Shown: positions 1-6,876, numbered from the stretch's first letter. The stretch is 9,517 nucleotides of DNA from CAYOHP01 sp964403795 [NCBI: uncultured bacterium] (GCA_964403795.1 CAYOHP010000198.1:1-9517), one strand, 5' to 3'. The notes: generated from the sequence alone by a model not told the origin. Program-made: numbers and translations.

Positions 1-1
1 G

Positions 2-1618
2 GTCGTCCCGGGAGGGCCCTCCCGAGGGCCCCTCCCGCCGCTGGCTCCGCCCCCACCCCCGCCCCCGACTCCGGTGCCGGATCGGTCCGGGAGCCTCCCT
101 CCTCCTCCTCCTCCTCCGTCCTCGTCCCCGCCAGGACCCGCTGGAGCCGCGGCGGTGGAGCCGGTGGCGGCCGCCCCGGCCGAACCCGAGGAAGCCACCC
201 TGACGGGGGTTCTGGTGGAGGGATCGGGCGAGGGATACGCCCTGCGCTTCGAGTTCGACCGGACGGTCTTGTTCCGCACCTCCTACGAGGAGGGTTCGCG
301 GCGGCTCGAACTGTCGCTCTTCCCGGTGGCTTCCAAGGGCCTGGCGGCCAGGGTCCCGCCGCTGTCGTTCCTGAAGCAGGTGTCCGAGGCCGGAACCGGC
401 CGGCGGAGCACGCTCCACCTGTCGCTGCAGGGCGAGGTCCAGCCGCGTCTTCCCCTCCCCGTCGGCGAGGGACGGGTCCTCTCCATCCGGTTCCAGCCGG
501 AACGGGACCGGTCGGGCCTGCCGCCCGGTGCCTCCGTGAACCGGTTGTCGCGCAAGCCCGTGGCCCCGGGTCTCTTCGAATCCCGGTACCGGTACCAGTC
601 GGCGGCCGGCGAGGGGAGCGATCTCTTCGTGCTGGAGGTCGACACCGCGTCTCCGGATGTGGAACTGGGCCTGGGATGGGGGGCCCGATCGCTGCTGGAC
701 AAGCAGTCGACCTCGGCCATGGCCAGGGCCCACGGAGCCCTGGCTGCCGTGAACGCCTCGTTCTTCTCCAAGGGGGGCGATCCCTTGGGCCTGCTGGCGA
801 CCCGGGGCCGGGTCGTCTCGCTCCCGCTCATGTCCCGGGGAGTCCTCGGGATCTTCGACGGCGGGCGCCGGATGCTGGTCGGCAACCCGGGCTACTCCGG
901 AAGGTTCGACACCAGCGTGGGGAGCGTGACCATCGACGGGGTCAACCAGGTCCGCAAGCCGGGGAAGGCGATCCTCTATACCCCGGAGTGGGGGGAGACC
1001 ACGGGAACCCCGGGAGGCGGCCTGGAGGTCGCGGTCCGCGATCACGTGGCCGTGGCGGTCTCCGACGGCAACCAGGAGATCCCCCGGGACGGGTTCGTGC
1101 TCGCGGTGGAAGGAGGCGAGACCGCCGAGCGGCTCGCTTCCCTGGGGCTCGGCGAGAAGGTCCGGATGGTCTCGGGGCTCACTCCGCCCTGGGATCGGGC
1201 CGACCTCGCGGTGGGCGGCGGGCCCATCCTGCTCCGGGAGGGACGGGTCCGGGTCGATTGGCGCGAGGAAGGGTTCTCCCGGGCCCTGGTCACCGAGAAG
1301 CACCCGCGGACGGCCGTCGGCGTGCGGCCGGACGGGCTGCTGCTCCTGGCCGTGGTCGACGGACGCAAGGCGGGCGTGAACACCGGAGTGGACCTCTACG
1401 AGATGGCCGAGATCCTGGCGGAACTCGGATGCCAGGATGCGATGAACCTCGATGGCGGAGGGTCGAGCACCCTGGTCCGCGGTGGGGCGGTCCAGAACCG
1501 GCCCTCGGACGGGGGCGAGCGCCCCGTCTCCACCGTGCTCATGGTCCTGCCGGGCCGGCGATCCGGTCCGGTCGTCGCCGGACTCCAGGACCGCGACGAA
1601 TCCTTCGGGCGTCTCTGA
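2..1618 (+). CDS. Phosphodiester glycosidase (NAGPA/DUF2233) domain protein, 5' end missing
   Basis: The frame is open from base 2, so the gene starts before the window. The GTG at 74 is the first possible start but is unlikely: what follows is a Pro/Ser linker, not a signal peptide or folded N terminus. Counted from that GTG, residues 1-40 are Pro/Ala-rich, including seven consecutive prolines at 9-15. Residues 42-140 form a beta-rich stretch that resembles an AMIN-like domain (inference). Residues about 180-492 are the NAGPA fold, with AVNASFF (225-231), DLAVGGGPIL (377-386), HPRTAVGV (410-417), VVDGR (427-431) and the hallmark NLDGGGSSTLV (458-468). The family removes GlcNAc from phosphodiester-linked glycans in lysosomal enzymes; bacterial members are secreted and act on cell-surface or exopolymer glycans, with mostly unknown substrates. 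An AMIN-like module would suggest envelope localisation. The family assignment is firm; the substrate is unknown. Confidence 0.9.
   Translation, partial: VVPGGPSRGPLPPLAPPPPPPPTPVPDRSGSLPPPPPPPSSSPPGPAGAAAVEPVAAAPAEPEEATLTGVLVEGSGEGYALRFEFDRTVLFRTSYEEGSRRLELSLFPVASKGLAARVPPLSFLKQVSEAGTGRRSTLHLSLQGEVQPRLPLPVGEGRVLSIRFQPERDRSGLPPGASVNRLSRKPVAPGLFESRYRYQSAAGEGSDLFVLEVDTASPDVELGLGWGARSLLDKQSTSAMARAHGALAAVNASFFSKGGDPLGLLATRGRVVSLPLMSRGVLGIFDGGRRMLVGNPGYSGRFDTSVGSVTIDGVNQVRKPGKAILYTPEWGETTGTPGGGLEVAVRDHVAVAVSDGNQEIPRDGFVLAVEGGETAERLASLGLGEKVRMVSGLTPPWDRADLAVGGGPILLREGRVRVDWREEGFSRALVTEKHPRTAVGVRPDGLLLLAVVDGRKAGVNTGVDLYEMAEILAELGCQDAMNLDGGGSSTLVRGGAVQNRPSDGGERPVSTVLMVLPGRRSGPVVAGLQDRDESFGRL
98..118 (+). 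repeat. (CCT)6 trinucleotide tract encoding polyproline
   Basis: Six perfect CCT units at 98-115, followed by CCG, encode seven consecutive prolines in the linker of the glycosidase. A second, non-identical proline run (CCC/CCA/CCG codons) lies just upstream at about 44-66. Slippage in the CCT tract would change linker length in frame. Polyproline runs usually need EF-P for efficient translation (known); whether length varies between strains is not visible here. Confidence 0.7.
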
Positions 1619-1639
1619 GGACCGCTCCCCGAGCGGGCC
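1619..1639. terminator. Small hairpin between convergent genes, possible weak bidirectional terminator
   Basis: CCGCTC (1622-1627) and GAGCGG (1631-1636) pair around a CCC loop; GG (1619-1620) and CC (1638-1639) extend the stem across one A/G mismatch. It fills most of the 34 bases between the convergent stop codons of the glycosidase and the HEAT-repeat gene. No T tract follows on either strand, so it is not a canonical intrinsic terminator. It may only protect mRNA ends, or termination here may be Rho-dependent. Confidence 0.3.
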
Positions 1640-1652
1640 GGAGAGGCTGCGG

Positions 1653-3281
1653 CTACCCGGGGGGCGGCGGCAGGGCGTCGATCTCGCCCAGGCGCCGCTT
1701 CAAGCGGGCGATCTCGACCGGCAGCTCCTTGAAGCTCATCAGCTCGACGGCCTCGGGCGGGAAGCTCCCGAGCAGACGCTCCCCGATCTCCGCGTACTTG
1801 CGGACCAACCGGTCCTGGAGGGACGATACCCGGCTCTCCACCTGCTTCTCCCGCGAGAAGCGGAGCAGCGACTCGCGCAGGAAACCCAGGAACGAGGAAC
1901 GGCTCGCCTCCTCCTGGATCTCCTTCTTCTGGCCTTCCTTGAGGTCGATCAGGTAGAGGATCTTCTTCACGTCGTTGGAGAGTTCCTTCATGAACCCGAG
2001 GTCCTGGAATTCCCCCCCCCGGAAGGCCTCGAGCGAGAGGCGCCCCACCTCGGCCAGCTTGAGCTGCAGGTCCCCGGCCAGGCCCAGGCGCTCCTCGGCG
2101 ACCACTTCCCGGAGCTTCTCCTCCTCGCGACGGGCCCGCATCCGGGCCAGGAACCCCTTGGGGGCCTCGGCGGTCGGGATCTCGCCCGAGACGCTCCCGG
2201 GAGCCCCCGGGGCGGCGACCTCGCCGGAGGCCTCCCGGGACTCGACCCGCTTGGCGGTGCGGAGCCGCTGCTTGAAGGAGCCCTCCAGGGTGCGGTTGGC
2301 GGGGTCGAAGAACTCGTAGTCGCGGGGCTCCGACCCGATGCGGAGGAGGGCGGTGGCGGCGAGTTCCCCGAGCTTGGGGTCGGCCTGCCGCACCAGGGTC
2401 TCGAGCAGCTCCTTGGCCCGCCGGGAGTGGAGCAGCTGGAGGGAGTAGACCGCCTTCATCTGCACCTCCTGGTTCACGTCCAGCAGGGCCTCGAAGAGGA
2501 GCTCCTCGGCCTCCCGGTAGGGGACGAACCCGAGCGCGTAGGTGGCGGATTCCCGCATCCACAGCTCCACCGAGTGCAGCATGTCGGCCAGGGCGTGGAG
2601 CACGTTGTGCTCGCCGTACTTGGCCAGCAGCTTGGCGACGGTGGCCCTGACCCGGTTGTCCTCGTCGTCGAGCAGGGGGAGGATCTGGAGCATGACCAGC
2701 TTGCCGCCGATCTCCTCCATGGCCTCGACGGTGTTGGACCGGACCCGGGAATCGCCATGGCCCAGGTAGTTCTCGAGCGCCGGGAGATGGCTCTCGTCGC
2801 CCACCATGCCGCAGACCCGGACCGCCTCGGCGAGGACGAAGGCGTCCTGCTCGCGCTTCATGAACTCGAGGGTGGCGGCCGCCAGCGAGGGGTCCTGGAC
2901 ATCCCGGAGCAGGTCCAGGACCACCAGCTTCTTCTCGGTGTCGGCTTCCTCGAGGTTGGCGAGCAGGTCGATCCAGCTCGTTCCCATGGTCTCGGTGCGG
3001 ATGGCGTCGATCTCGGCCCGGAACTCGGGGTACTTCGCCATCTGGTGGCGCAGCGCGTTCAGGGCCTTCTTGGCGAAGAAGCGGACGCTGATCGAGACGT
3101 GGGTGGTGGCGCTCCGCAGCACCGGGACCAGGGTCCGGATCTCGTCGGCGTTCACCTCCCGTAGTCGCAGGATGTTCATGGACGCGTAGGTGGCGATGTC
3201 CTCGTCGGCGTCCTGCAGGTCCCTGAGGATCCGCTTCACGGCCGGGCGGATCCCGGACTTCCCCGGATTGCCCGCGTTCAT
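1653..3281 (-). CDS. HEAT-repeat protein of unknown function, third gene of the smpB operon
   Basis: The product is 542 residues, predicted soluble, with no signal peptide or membrane segment. The start is the ATG at 3281, whose ATGA overlaps the smpB stop; the frame stays open further upstream but there it only shadows smpB. Residues about 10-320 are repeated amphipathic helix pairs of HEAT/PBS-lyase type, for example DPSLAAATLEFMKREQDAFV (130-149), DDEDNRVRATVAKLLAKYG (205-223) and DVNQEVQMKAVYSLQLL (268-284). Residues about 340-375 are a Gly/Ala/Pro/Ser-rich hinge. Residues about 376-535 are a second, strongly charged helical region with a likely coiled coil (RARREEEKLREVV) and repeated Lys/Arg/Glu helices; the end is Pro-rich. 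HEAT solenoids are protein-binding scaffolds (known), and no catalytic motif is visible. Position in the operon suggests co-expression with SmpB, but a link to ribosome rescue is only inference. I do not recognise a named family for the C-terminal region. Confidence 0.88.
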   Translation of the reverse strand: MNAGNPGKSGIRPAVKRILRDLQDADEDIATYASMNILRLREVNADEIRTLVPVLRSATTHVSISVRFFAKKALNALRHQMAKYPEFRAEIDAIRTETMGTSWIDLLANLEEADTEKKLVVLDLLRDVQDPSLAAATLEFMKREQDAFVLAEAVRVCGMVGDESHLPALENYLGHGDSRVRSNTVEAMEEIGGKLVMLQILPLLDDEDNRVRATVAKLLAKYGEHNVLHALADMLHSVELWMRESATYALGFVPYREAEELLFEALLDVNQEVQMKAVYSLQLLHSRRAKELLETLVRQADPKLGELAATALLRIGSEPRDYEFFDPANRTLEGSFKQRLRTAKRVESREASGEVAAPGAPGSVSGEIPTAEAPKGFLARMRARREEEKLREVVAEERLGLAGDLQLKLAEVGRLSLEAFRGGEFQDLGFMKELSNDVKKILYLIDLKEGQKKEIQEEASRSSFLGFLRESLLRFSREKQVESRVSSLQDRLVRKYAEIGERLLGSFPPEAVELMSFKELPVEIARLKRRLGEIDALPPPPG

Positions 3282-3754
3282 CGGCGTCGGTCCCGGACGG
3301 CCCGGGCTGCCTCTCGGTCCATGATCCGCTCCTTCTCGGCCCGTCGCTTGTCGTGGAGCTTCTTGCCCCGGGCCACGGCCACCTCGAGCTTGATCCATCG
3401 CCCCCGGGTGAAGACCCGGAGCGGAACGATGGTGTGTCCCCGGGTGCCGGCCTCGGCCCGCAGGCGTTCGATCTCGCGGCGAGCGAGGAGCAGCTTGCGG
3501 GTCCGCACCGGGGGGTGCTGGAAGGCGGGGCCGGCATGCTCGTAGCCGCGGATGTGGAACCCCTCCAGCCATGCCTCGCCCCGATCGACATGGACGTACG
3601 AGTCGGCGAAGCTGCCCCCCCCGCCGCGGAGCGACTTCACCTCGGTGCCGGTGAGCTGGATCCCGCACTCGAACTTCTCGAGGATCTCGTACTCGAAGCC
3701 GGCCTTGCGGTTCCTGGCGAGCTCTCCCTCACCGGTCGCGGACTTGGGGCTCAT
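3278..3754 (-). CDS. smpB: SsrA-binding protein SmpB (ribosome rescue)
   Basis: The product is 158 residues, normal for SmpB. SmpB binds tmRNA (SsrA), delivers it to stalled ribosomes and occupies the empty decoding site, starting trans-translation in the cytoplasm. Visible hallmarks are ARNRKA near the N terminus (13-18), GIQLTGTEVKSLRGG (31-45), DSYVHV (51-56), the TRKLLL segment (85-90) and GKKLHDKR (130-137), the DKR motif before the basic, helix-forming tail (138-158) that enters the ribosomal A site. The start is the ATG at 3754, which overlaps the TGA of the upstream peptidase as ATGA; a purine-rich GCGGAG directly before it is at most a poor ribosome binding site, so translation is probably coupled. 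The stop overlaps the next ATG in the same way. A longer upstream reading of this frame is only a shadow of the peptidase gene. No tmRNA gene (ssrA) is in the window. Confidence 0.98.
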   Translation of the reverse strand: MSPKSATGEGELARNRKAGFEYEILEKFECGIQLTGTEVKSLRGGGGSFADSYVHVDRGEAWLEGFHIRGYEHAGPAFQHPPVRTRKLLLARREIERLRAEAGTRGHTIVPLRVFTRGRWIKLEVAVARGKKLHDKRRAEKERIMDREAARAVRDRRR

Positions 3755-4887
3755 CTCCGCAGGTAGGGCAGGGGATCGATGGAGGTAGGTCCGCGCTTCA
3801 TGGCGAAGTGCAGATGGGGTGCCGTCGCCAGGCCGGACTTGCCCACCCGCCCGATCTCGGCTCCGGCCGGGACCTCGTCGCCCTTGGAGAGGAAGATGGA
3901 GGCGCAGTGGGCGTAGATGGAATAGAGCTGGTCCTCGTGGCGGAGGATGATGCTCTTGCCTCCCGCACCCGCGTCCCCCGCGAACACCACGGTGCCGGCC
4001 GCCAGCGCCCGGATCGCGGTGCCCTCGCTGGCCTGGATGTCCACGCCCCGGTGGAAGCTGGGCTTCTGCAGGATGGGGTGGCGTCGCCAGCCGTACCCGC
4101 TGGTGATGCGTCCCGGGACCGGGTTCTCCACGTGGATCCCGATCGTCCGCGAGGCCGCGTTCTCGCTCCCGTCCCGGATCTCGGCGCTGGCCCGGGAGAC
4201 CAGGGTGGAGACCCCGAGGTCGGCGGCCACCTTGGCCTCGAGCGAGGGAGCGAGGGGCCCCCGGGGCAGCCAGAGCACCCGATCGACCGGGAGCGCCAGC
4301 CCCTTGGACCGGTTCATCCAGAGGATGTCCCGGAGCGGGACCCGGAAGCGGCGGCTGATCGACCAGAGGGTGTCCCCCGGGGCGACCCGGTGGCTCTCGA
4401 CCGACCCCCGCACGATCTCGACGGCATGGCTCGGATCCATGGTGGCCGAGACGTCGGAAGCCCCGTTCCAGAGCGCCGCCAGGCCGGGGGCCACCCCCTC
4501 CCGCTCGGCCAGCGAGGTCCAGGTGTCGCCCACCCTCGGGAGCACCTTGTCGAGGCGGACCTCGTGGGAGGAGGGCTGGGCGCCGCCGGGCTCCTTGGGA
4601 ATCTCGACCCGGGTCTCGAAGGGGGGCTCGGAGAGCTGCAGGTCGTCGTCGGTGTCGAAGAGGGCGACGTGCCCCTCCTCGATCCGCCACTCGGCCCGCG
4701 ACGAACCGAAGGCGAAGCCCCGCACCACCAGGTTGGACAGGGCCACGGCTTCGGTCTCGGGGAACTCGAAGGTCCGCACCACCAGCCCGTTCTCGGGAGT
4801 GCGCAGGATGGCGGGCGCCCGCGACGATGCGACCACCGAAGCGACGAAACCGAGGGCTCCGACCATCCGCCTGGGCATACCGATCAT
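3751..4887 (-). CDS. Exported LysM/M23 peptidase (LytM-type cell-wall endopeptidase)
   Basis: The product is 378 residues: a signal-like N terminus (PRR followed by a hydrophobic stretch to about 22), an unassigned beta-rich segment (about 33-100), two LysM-like peptidoglycan-binding repeats (about 108-142, divergent; 165-208, good, with VAPGDTLWSISRRF) and an M23 domain (about 255-376). The M23 zinc ligands are intact: H279 and D283 in HRGVD, and H360 in HLHF. The catalytic histidines H327 (YAH) and H358 are also present, so this is probably an active Gly/D-amino-acid crosslink endopeptidase rather than a degenerate EnvC/NlpD-type activator. It should act on peptidoglycan outside the inner membrane. 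The start is uncertain between the ATGs at 4887, 4878 and 4866; only the first two keep the PRR n-region. The promoter box just upstream would give a very short leader. It is the first gene of the operon with smpB and the HEAT protein. Confidence 0.95.
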   Translation of the reverse strand: MIGMPRRMVGALGFVASVVASSRAPAILRTPENGLVVRTFEFPETEAVALSNLVVRGFAFGSSRAEWRIEEGHVALFDTDDDLQLSEPPFETRVEIPKEPGGAQPSSHEVRLDKVLPRVGDTWTSLAEREGVAPGLAALWNGASDVSATMDPSHAVEIVRGSVESHRVAPGDTLWSISRRFRVPLRDILWMNRSKGLALPVDRVLWLPRGPLAPSLEAKVAADLGVSTLVSRASAEIRDGSENAASRTIGIHVENPVPGRITSGYGWRRHPILQKPSFHRGVDIQASEGTAIRALAAGTVVFAGDAGAGGKSIILRHEDQLYSIYAHCASIFLSKGDEVPAGAEIGRVGKSGLATAPHLHFAMKRGPTSIDPLPYLRR

Positions 4888-4898
4888 GGGGCCGTCCG

Positions 4899-4927
4899 AG
4901 GGTACGGGGACGCTCCCGGCGAGTCAA
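4899..4927 (-). promoter_or_regulatory. Sigma70-type promoter of the peptidase-smpB-HEAT operon
   Basis: Read on the minus strand: -35 TTGACT (4927-4922), a 17-base spacer, then -10 TACCCT (4904-4899). The -35 matches consensus at 5 of 6 positions, the spacer is ideal, and the -10 keeps the TANNNT core. Transcription would start near 4892, only about five bases before the ATG at 4887 or about fourteen before the ATG at 4878. It lies in the 142-base gap after the rho terminator, so the operon is likely transcribed independently of rho. Confidence 0.65.
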
Positions 4928-4971
4928 GAACGCCGTGGGCCGGGGGCCGTCGGCCGGGCGCCGGGCGCCGG

Positions 4972-5013
4972 AAACAAGAAGGAGCCGGATCGAGGCCAGC
5001 TCGATCCGGCTCC
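4972..5013 (-). terminator. Intrinsic terminator of rho
   Basis: GGAGCCGGATCGA (4981-4993) and TCGATCCGGCTCC (5001-5013) form a perfect 13-bp stem with a 7-base loop. On the minus strand the stem is followed at once by TTCTTGTTT (4980-4972). It begins 17 bases after the rho stop. The T tract lies on the minus-strand side only, so it serves rho, not a plus-strand transcript. It separates rho from the downstream peptidase operon. Confidence 0.88.
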
Positions 5014-5029
5014 CTGGTACGACAGGCGA

Positions 5030-6610
5030 TTAGCTCAGGTCCGCCTTGTTCAGCGACGCCAGGAACTCGGCGTTCGAGGCGGTGCGCCCGAGGTGCTTCA
5101 ACATCATGCCGAGCGCCTCGTCGGCGGGCATCGAGGCGAGCACCCTGCGCAGCACCCAGGTCCGCTTCAGCATCTCCTCGGGGAGCAGCAGGTCGTCCTT
5201 GCGGGTCGAGGACAGCTTGATGTCCACCGAGGGGAAGAGCCGCTTGTGGAACAGGTCCCGGTCCAGGATCAGTTCCATGTTGCCGGTGCCCTTGAACTCC
5301 TCGTAGATGAAGTCGTCCATCTTGTTGCCGGTGTCGACCAGGGCCGTGGCCAGGATCGTCAGGCTGCCGCCGTTCTCGATCTTGCGGGCGGACCCGAAGA
5401 AGCGCTTCGGCTTGTAGAGGGCGTGGGGGTTCACGCCGCCCGAGAGGGTCTGGCCCGAGGACGGCACCGAGATGTTGTAGGCCCGGGCCAGCCGGGTGAT
5501 CGAGTCGAGCAGGATGCAGACGTCCTTGCCCATCTCGACCCGCCGCTTGGCCATCTCGAGCACCATCTCGGTGACCCGGATGTGGTTCGAGACCGGCTGG
5601 TCGAAGCAGCTCGCCACCACCTGCGCGTCGACGCCCCTCTGGATGTCGGTGACTTCCTCCGGGCGCTCGTCGATGAGCAGGATGATGAGCTCGCACTCGG
5701 GGTGGTTCTCGGTGATCGAGTTGGCGACGCTCTTCAACAGGGTCGTCTTGCCGGCCTTGGGGGGCGCCACGATCAGGCCGCGCTGGCCCTTGCCGATGGG
5801 GCAGATCATGTCGAGCAGCCGGACGTCGATGGCCTTGGGGTCCTTGCGCTCCATGCGGATGCGCTCGAACGGGAAGAGCGGGACCAGCTTCTCGAAGATC
5901 GCCCGGTCCTCCACGAACCTGGCCGGGTCCTCGCCGTTGACTTCCTCGACCTTGATCAGGGCGTAGTAGGACTCGTTGTCCTTGGGCGGGCGGACCTGGC
6001 CGACGACCTCGTCGCCGGTGCGCAGGCCGAAGCGCCGGATCTGGCTCTGGCTCACGTACACGTCGGTGTCGTCGAGCTCGGCCATCTGGGTCCGGACGAA
6101 GCCGTAGCCCTCCGGAAGGATCTCGAGCACGCCCCGGGACAGCGTGAGCCCGCGGCTCATCTTCTCGACGACCGAGCGGTAGAACTCGAAGAGGAAGCGC
6201 TTCTTGTTCCAGCGGGAGTCGAACTGGAAACCCTGGGCCTTGGCGAAGGACAGGAGCTTCTCCTGGGACAGCTCGCCGAGCGAGCGGAAGTCGAGGCGCC
6301 GCTGGGGCTCGCCCCGCGACTCCGACCCGCCCCCGGCCGGGGCGGCTTCGTAGGCGTCCCCTCCGCCCTCCTGGTCGTCGCCCTCGTCCCCGTCGTCACC
6401 CTCGACGTCGTCCTCGTCGTCCCCGTCCCCGTCGTCGAGATCGGCGGCTTCGGCGGCCTCCTCGGCAGGAGCGGCCTCGACGACCTCGTCTCGGCTCTCC
6501 TCGGCGCGGCCTTGGCGTCGCGGGCCTCGCCCGGTCCTGCGGCGGCGCCGGGACCGTCCGTCGCCCTCGCCCTCCCCTGCCGTCTCGTCGTTCACGTCGG
6601 AGTCGCTCAT
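5030..6610 (-). CDS. rho: Transcription termination factor Rho with a charged N-terminal extension
   Basis: Rho is a hexameric RNA-dependent ATPase/translocase that ends transcription of untranslated RNA. The product is 526 residues against about 419 in E. coli; the excess is an N-terminal extension. Order: an Arg-rich patch (19-35), a strongly acidic Asp/Glu/Gly stretch (about 38-83), a Gly/Ala/Ser linker, the helical N-terminal bundle (about 108-150), the cold-shock-like OB fold for primary RNA binding (about 157-225, with EGYGFVR), then the RecA-like motor. In the motor are Walker [11 protein letters not shown] (283-292), [12 protein letters not shown] (314-325), Walker [15 protein letters not shown] (366-379), the Q-loop region [20 protein letters not shown] (390-409), GTGNMEL (441-447) and the Arg-finger position R457. 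All key motifs are intact. The start is the ATG at 6610, preceded by a strong Shine-Dalgarno GAGGAGG (6627-6621) ten bases away, the best ribosome binding site in the window. The gene is transcribed alone and ends at its own intrinsic terminator. Confidence 0.99.
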   Translation of the reverse strand: MSDSDVNDETAGEGEGDGRSRRRRRTGRGPRRQGRAEESRDEVVEAAPAEEAAEAADLDDGDGDDEDDVEGDDGDEGDDQEGGGDAYEAAPAGGGSESRGEPQRRLDFRSLGELSQEKLLSFAKAQGFQFDSRWNKKRFLFEFYRSVVEKMSRGLTLSRGVLEILPEGYGFVRTQMAELDDTDVYVSQSQIRRFGLRTGDEVVGQVRPPKDNESYYALIKVEEVNGEDPARFVEDRAIFEKLVPLFPFERIRMERKDPKAIDVRLLDMICPIGKGQRGLIVAPPKAGKTTLLKSVANSITENHPECELIILLIDERPEEVTDIQRGVDAQVVASCFDQPVSNHIRVTEMVLEMAKRRVEMGKDVCILLDSITRLARAYNISVPSSGQTLSGGVNPHALYKPKRFFGSARKIENGGSLTILATALVDTGNKMDDFIYEEFKGTGNMELILDRDLFHKRLFPSVDIKLSSTRKDDLLLPEEMLKRTWVLRRVLASMPADEALGMMLKHLGRTASNAEFLASLNKADLS

Positions 6611-6620
6611 CGGATCCAGG

Positions 6621-6627
6621 CCTCCTC
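6621..6627 (-). promoter_or_regulatory. Strong ribosome binding site of rho
   Basis: GAGGAGG on the minus strand, ten bases before the rho ATG. It fixes the start at 6610 and shows that the organism does use Shine-Dalgarno initiation for at least some genes, in contrast to the bare starts at 4887, 6877 and 9334. The TGA of an upstream leader frame (6628-6626) touches this site. Confidence 0.75.
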
Positions 6628-6796
6628 AAGGCACGTCGTCGGGTCGCCCGCGGTCTTGTCCCCTCGGTGCGAGAGGCCCTGCGCCGGGCGCTCTCCGGGA
6701 GGAGAAGGCTCGGTGCGGGGATACCCGGGGGACTTCGCCAGGGGGCGAACCTGGGGCCGGCGGGCGGAGGTCCTCGGGACCGCCGTCGCGGGCCAT
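6626..6796 (-). other. Possible rho leader ORF (56 codons), doubtful
   Basis: Inside the predicted rho leader an ATG at 6796 opens 56 codons ending in a TGA (6628-6626) that abuts the rho ribosome binding site. The product is Pro/Gly/Arg-rich with no recognisable domain and no Shine-Dalgarno sequence. E. coli rho has a short leader peptide gene (rhoL), which makes the position notable. In DNA this GC-rich such open frames arise easily by chance, so I list it as a candidate only. Confidence 0.2.
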
Positions 6797-6812
6797 GAAG
6801 CCCGGGCGTCCC

Positions 6813-6843
6813 ATCAATACCATGCCCGGGCCGCTCGGGTCAA
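6813..6843 (-). promoter_or_regulatory. Candidate rho promoter
   Basis: On the minus strand: TTGACC (6843-6838), an 18-base spacer, then TATTGA(T) (6819-6813). The -35 is good, but the -10 matches only its first three consensus positions. It is the only AT-containing patch in the 266-base divergent region and would give a rho leader of about 195 bases. The long leader would fit with known autoregulation of rho in other bacteria, but no attenuator structure was identified. Confidence 0.4.
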
Positions 6844-6863
6844 CGAGCATGGCGGCTCCGGGG

Positions 6864-6869
6864 TACCCT
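6864..6869 (+). promoter_or_regulatory. Candidate -10 box directly before the glycosyltransferase start
   Basis: TACCCT, the same hexamer as the -10 of the peptidase operon, lies seven bases before the GTG at 6877. There is no convincing -35 17 bases upstream, and no Shine-Dalgarno before the GTG. A TANNNT box about seven bases before a start codon is the usual layout of leaderless genes in several bacterial phyla (known). That this one is functional is inference. Confidence 0.4.
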
Positions 6870-6876
6870 TCGGCCC

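Noticed and set aside
1396-3591. Long open frames on both strands over the HEAT gene (minus 1396-3591, plus 1452-3164)
   Set aside because: They are frame shadows: Arg/Gly/Pro-rich or repetitive Leu/Glu sequence without domains, while the HEAT frame shows clear helical repeats and coding bias.
3282-3668. N-terminal extension of the HEAT protein to an upstream start at 3668
   Set aside because: That part is Arg/Pro/Gly-rich and overlaps smpB; the ATG at 3281 has the ATGA overlap and starts a helical, well-biased sequence.
3755-4927. N-terminal extension of SmpB up to 4927
   Set aside because: The extra 391 residues are a shadow of the peptidase gene; SmpB is normally about 150-160 residues and the ATG at 3754 gives 158.
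4888-5029. A tmRNA gene near smpB
   Set aside because: The gap is filled by the rho terminator and a promoter; no tRNA-like ends or tag-coding frame are present here or in any other gap of the window.
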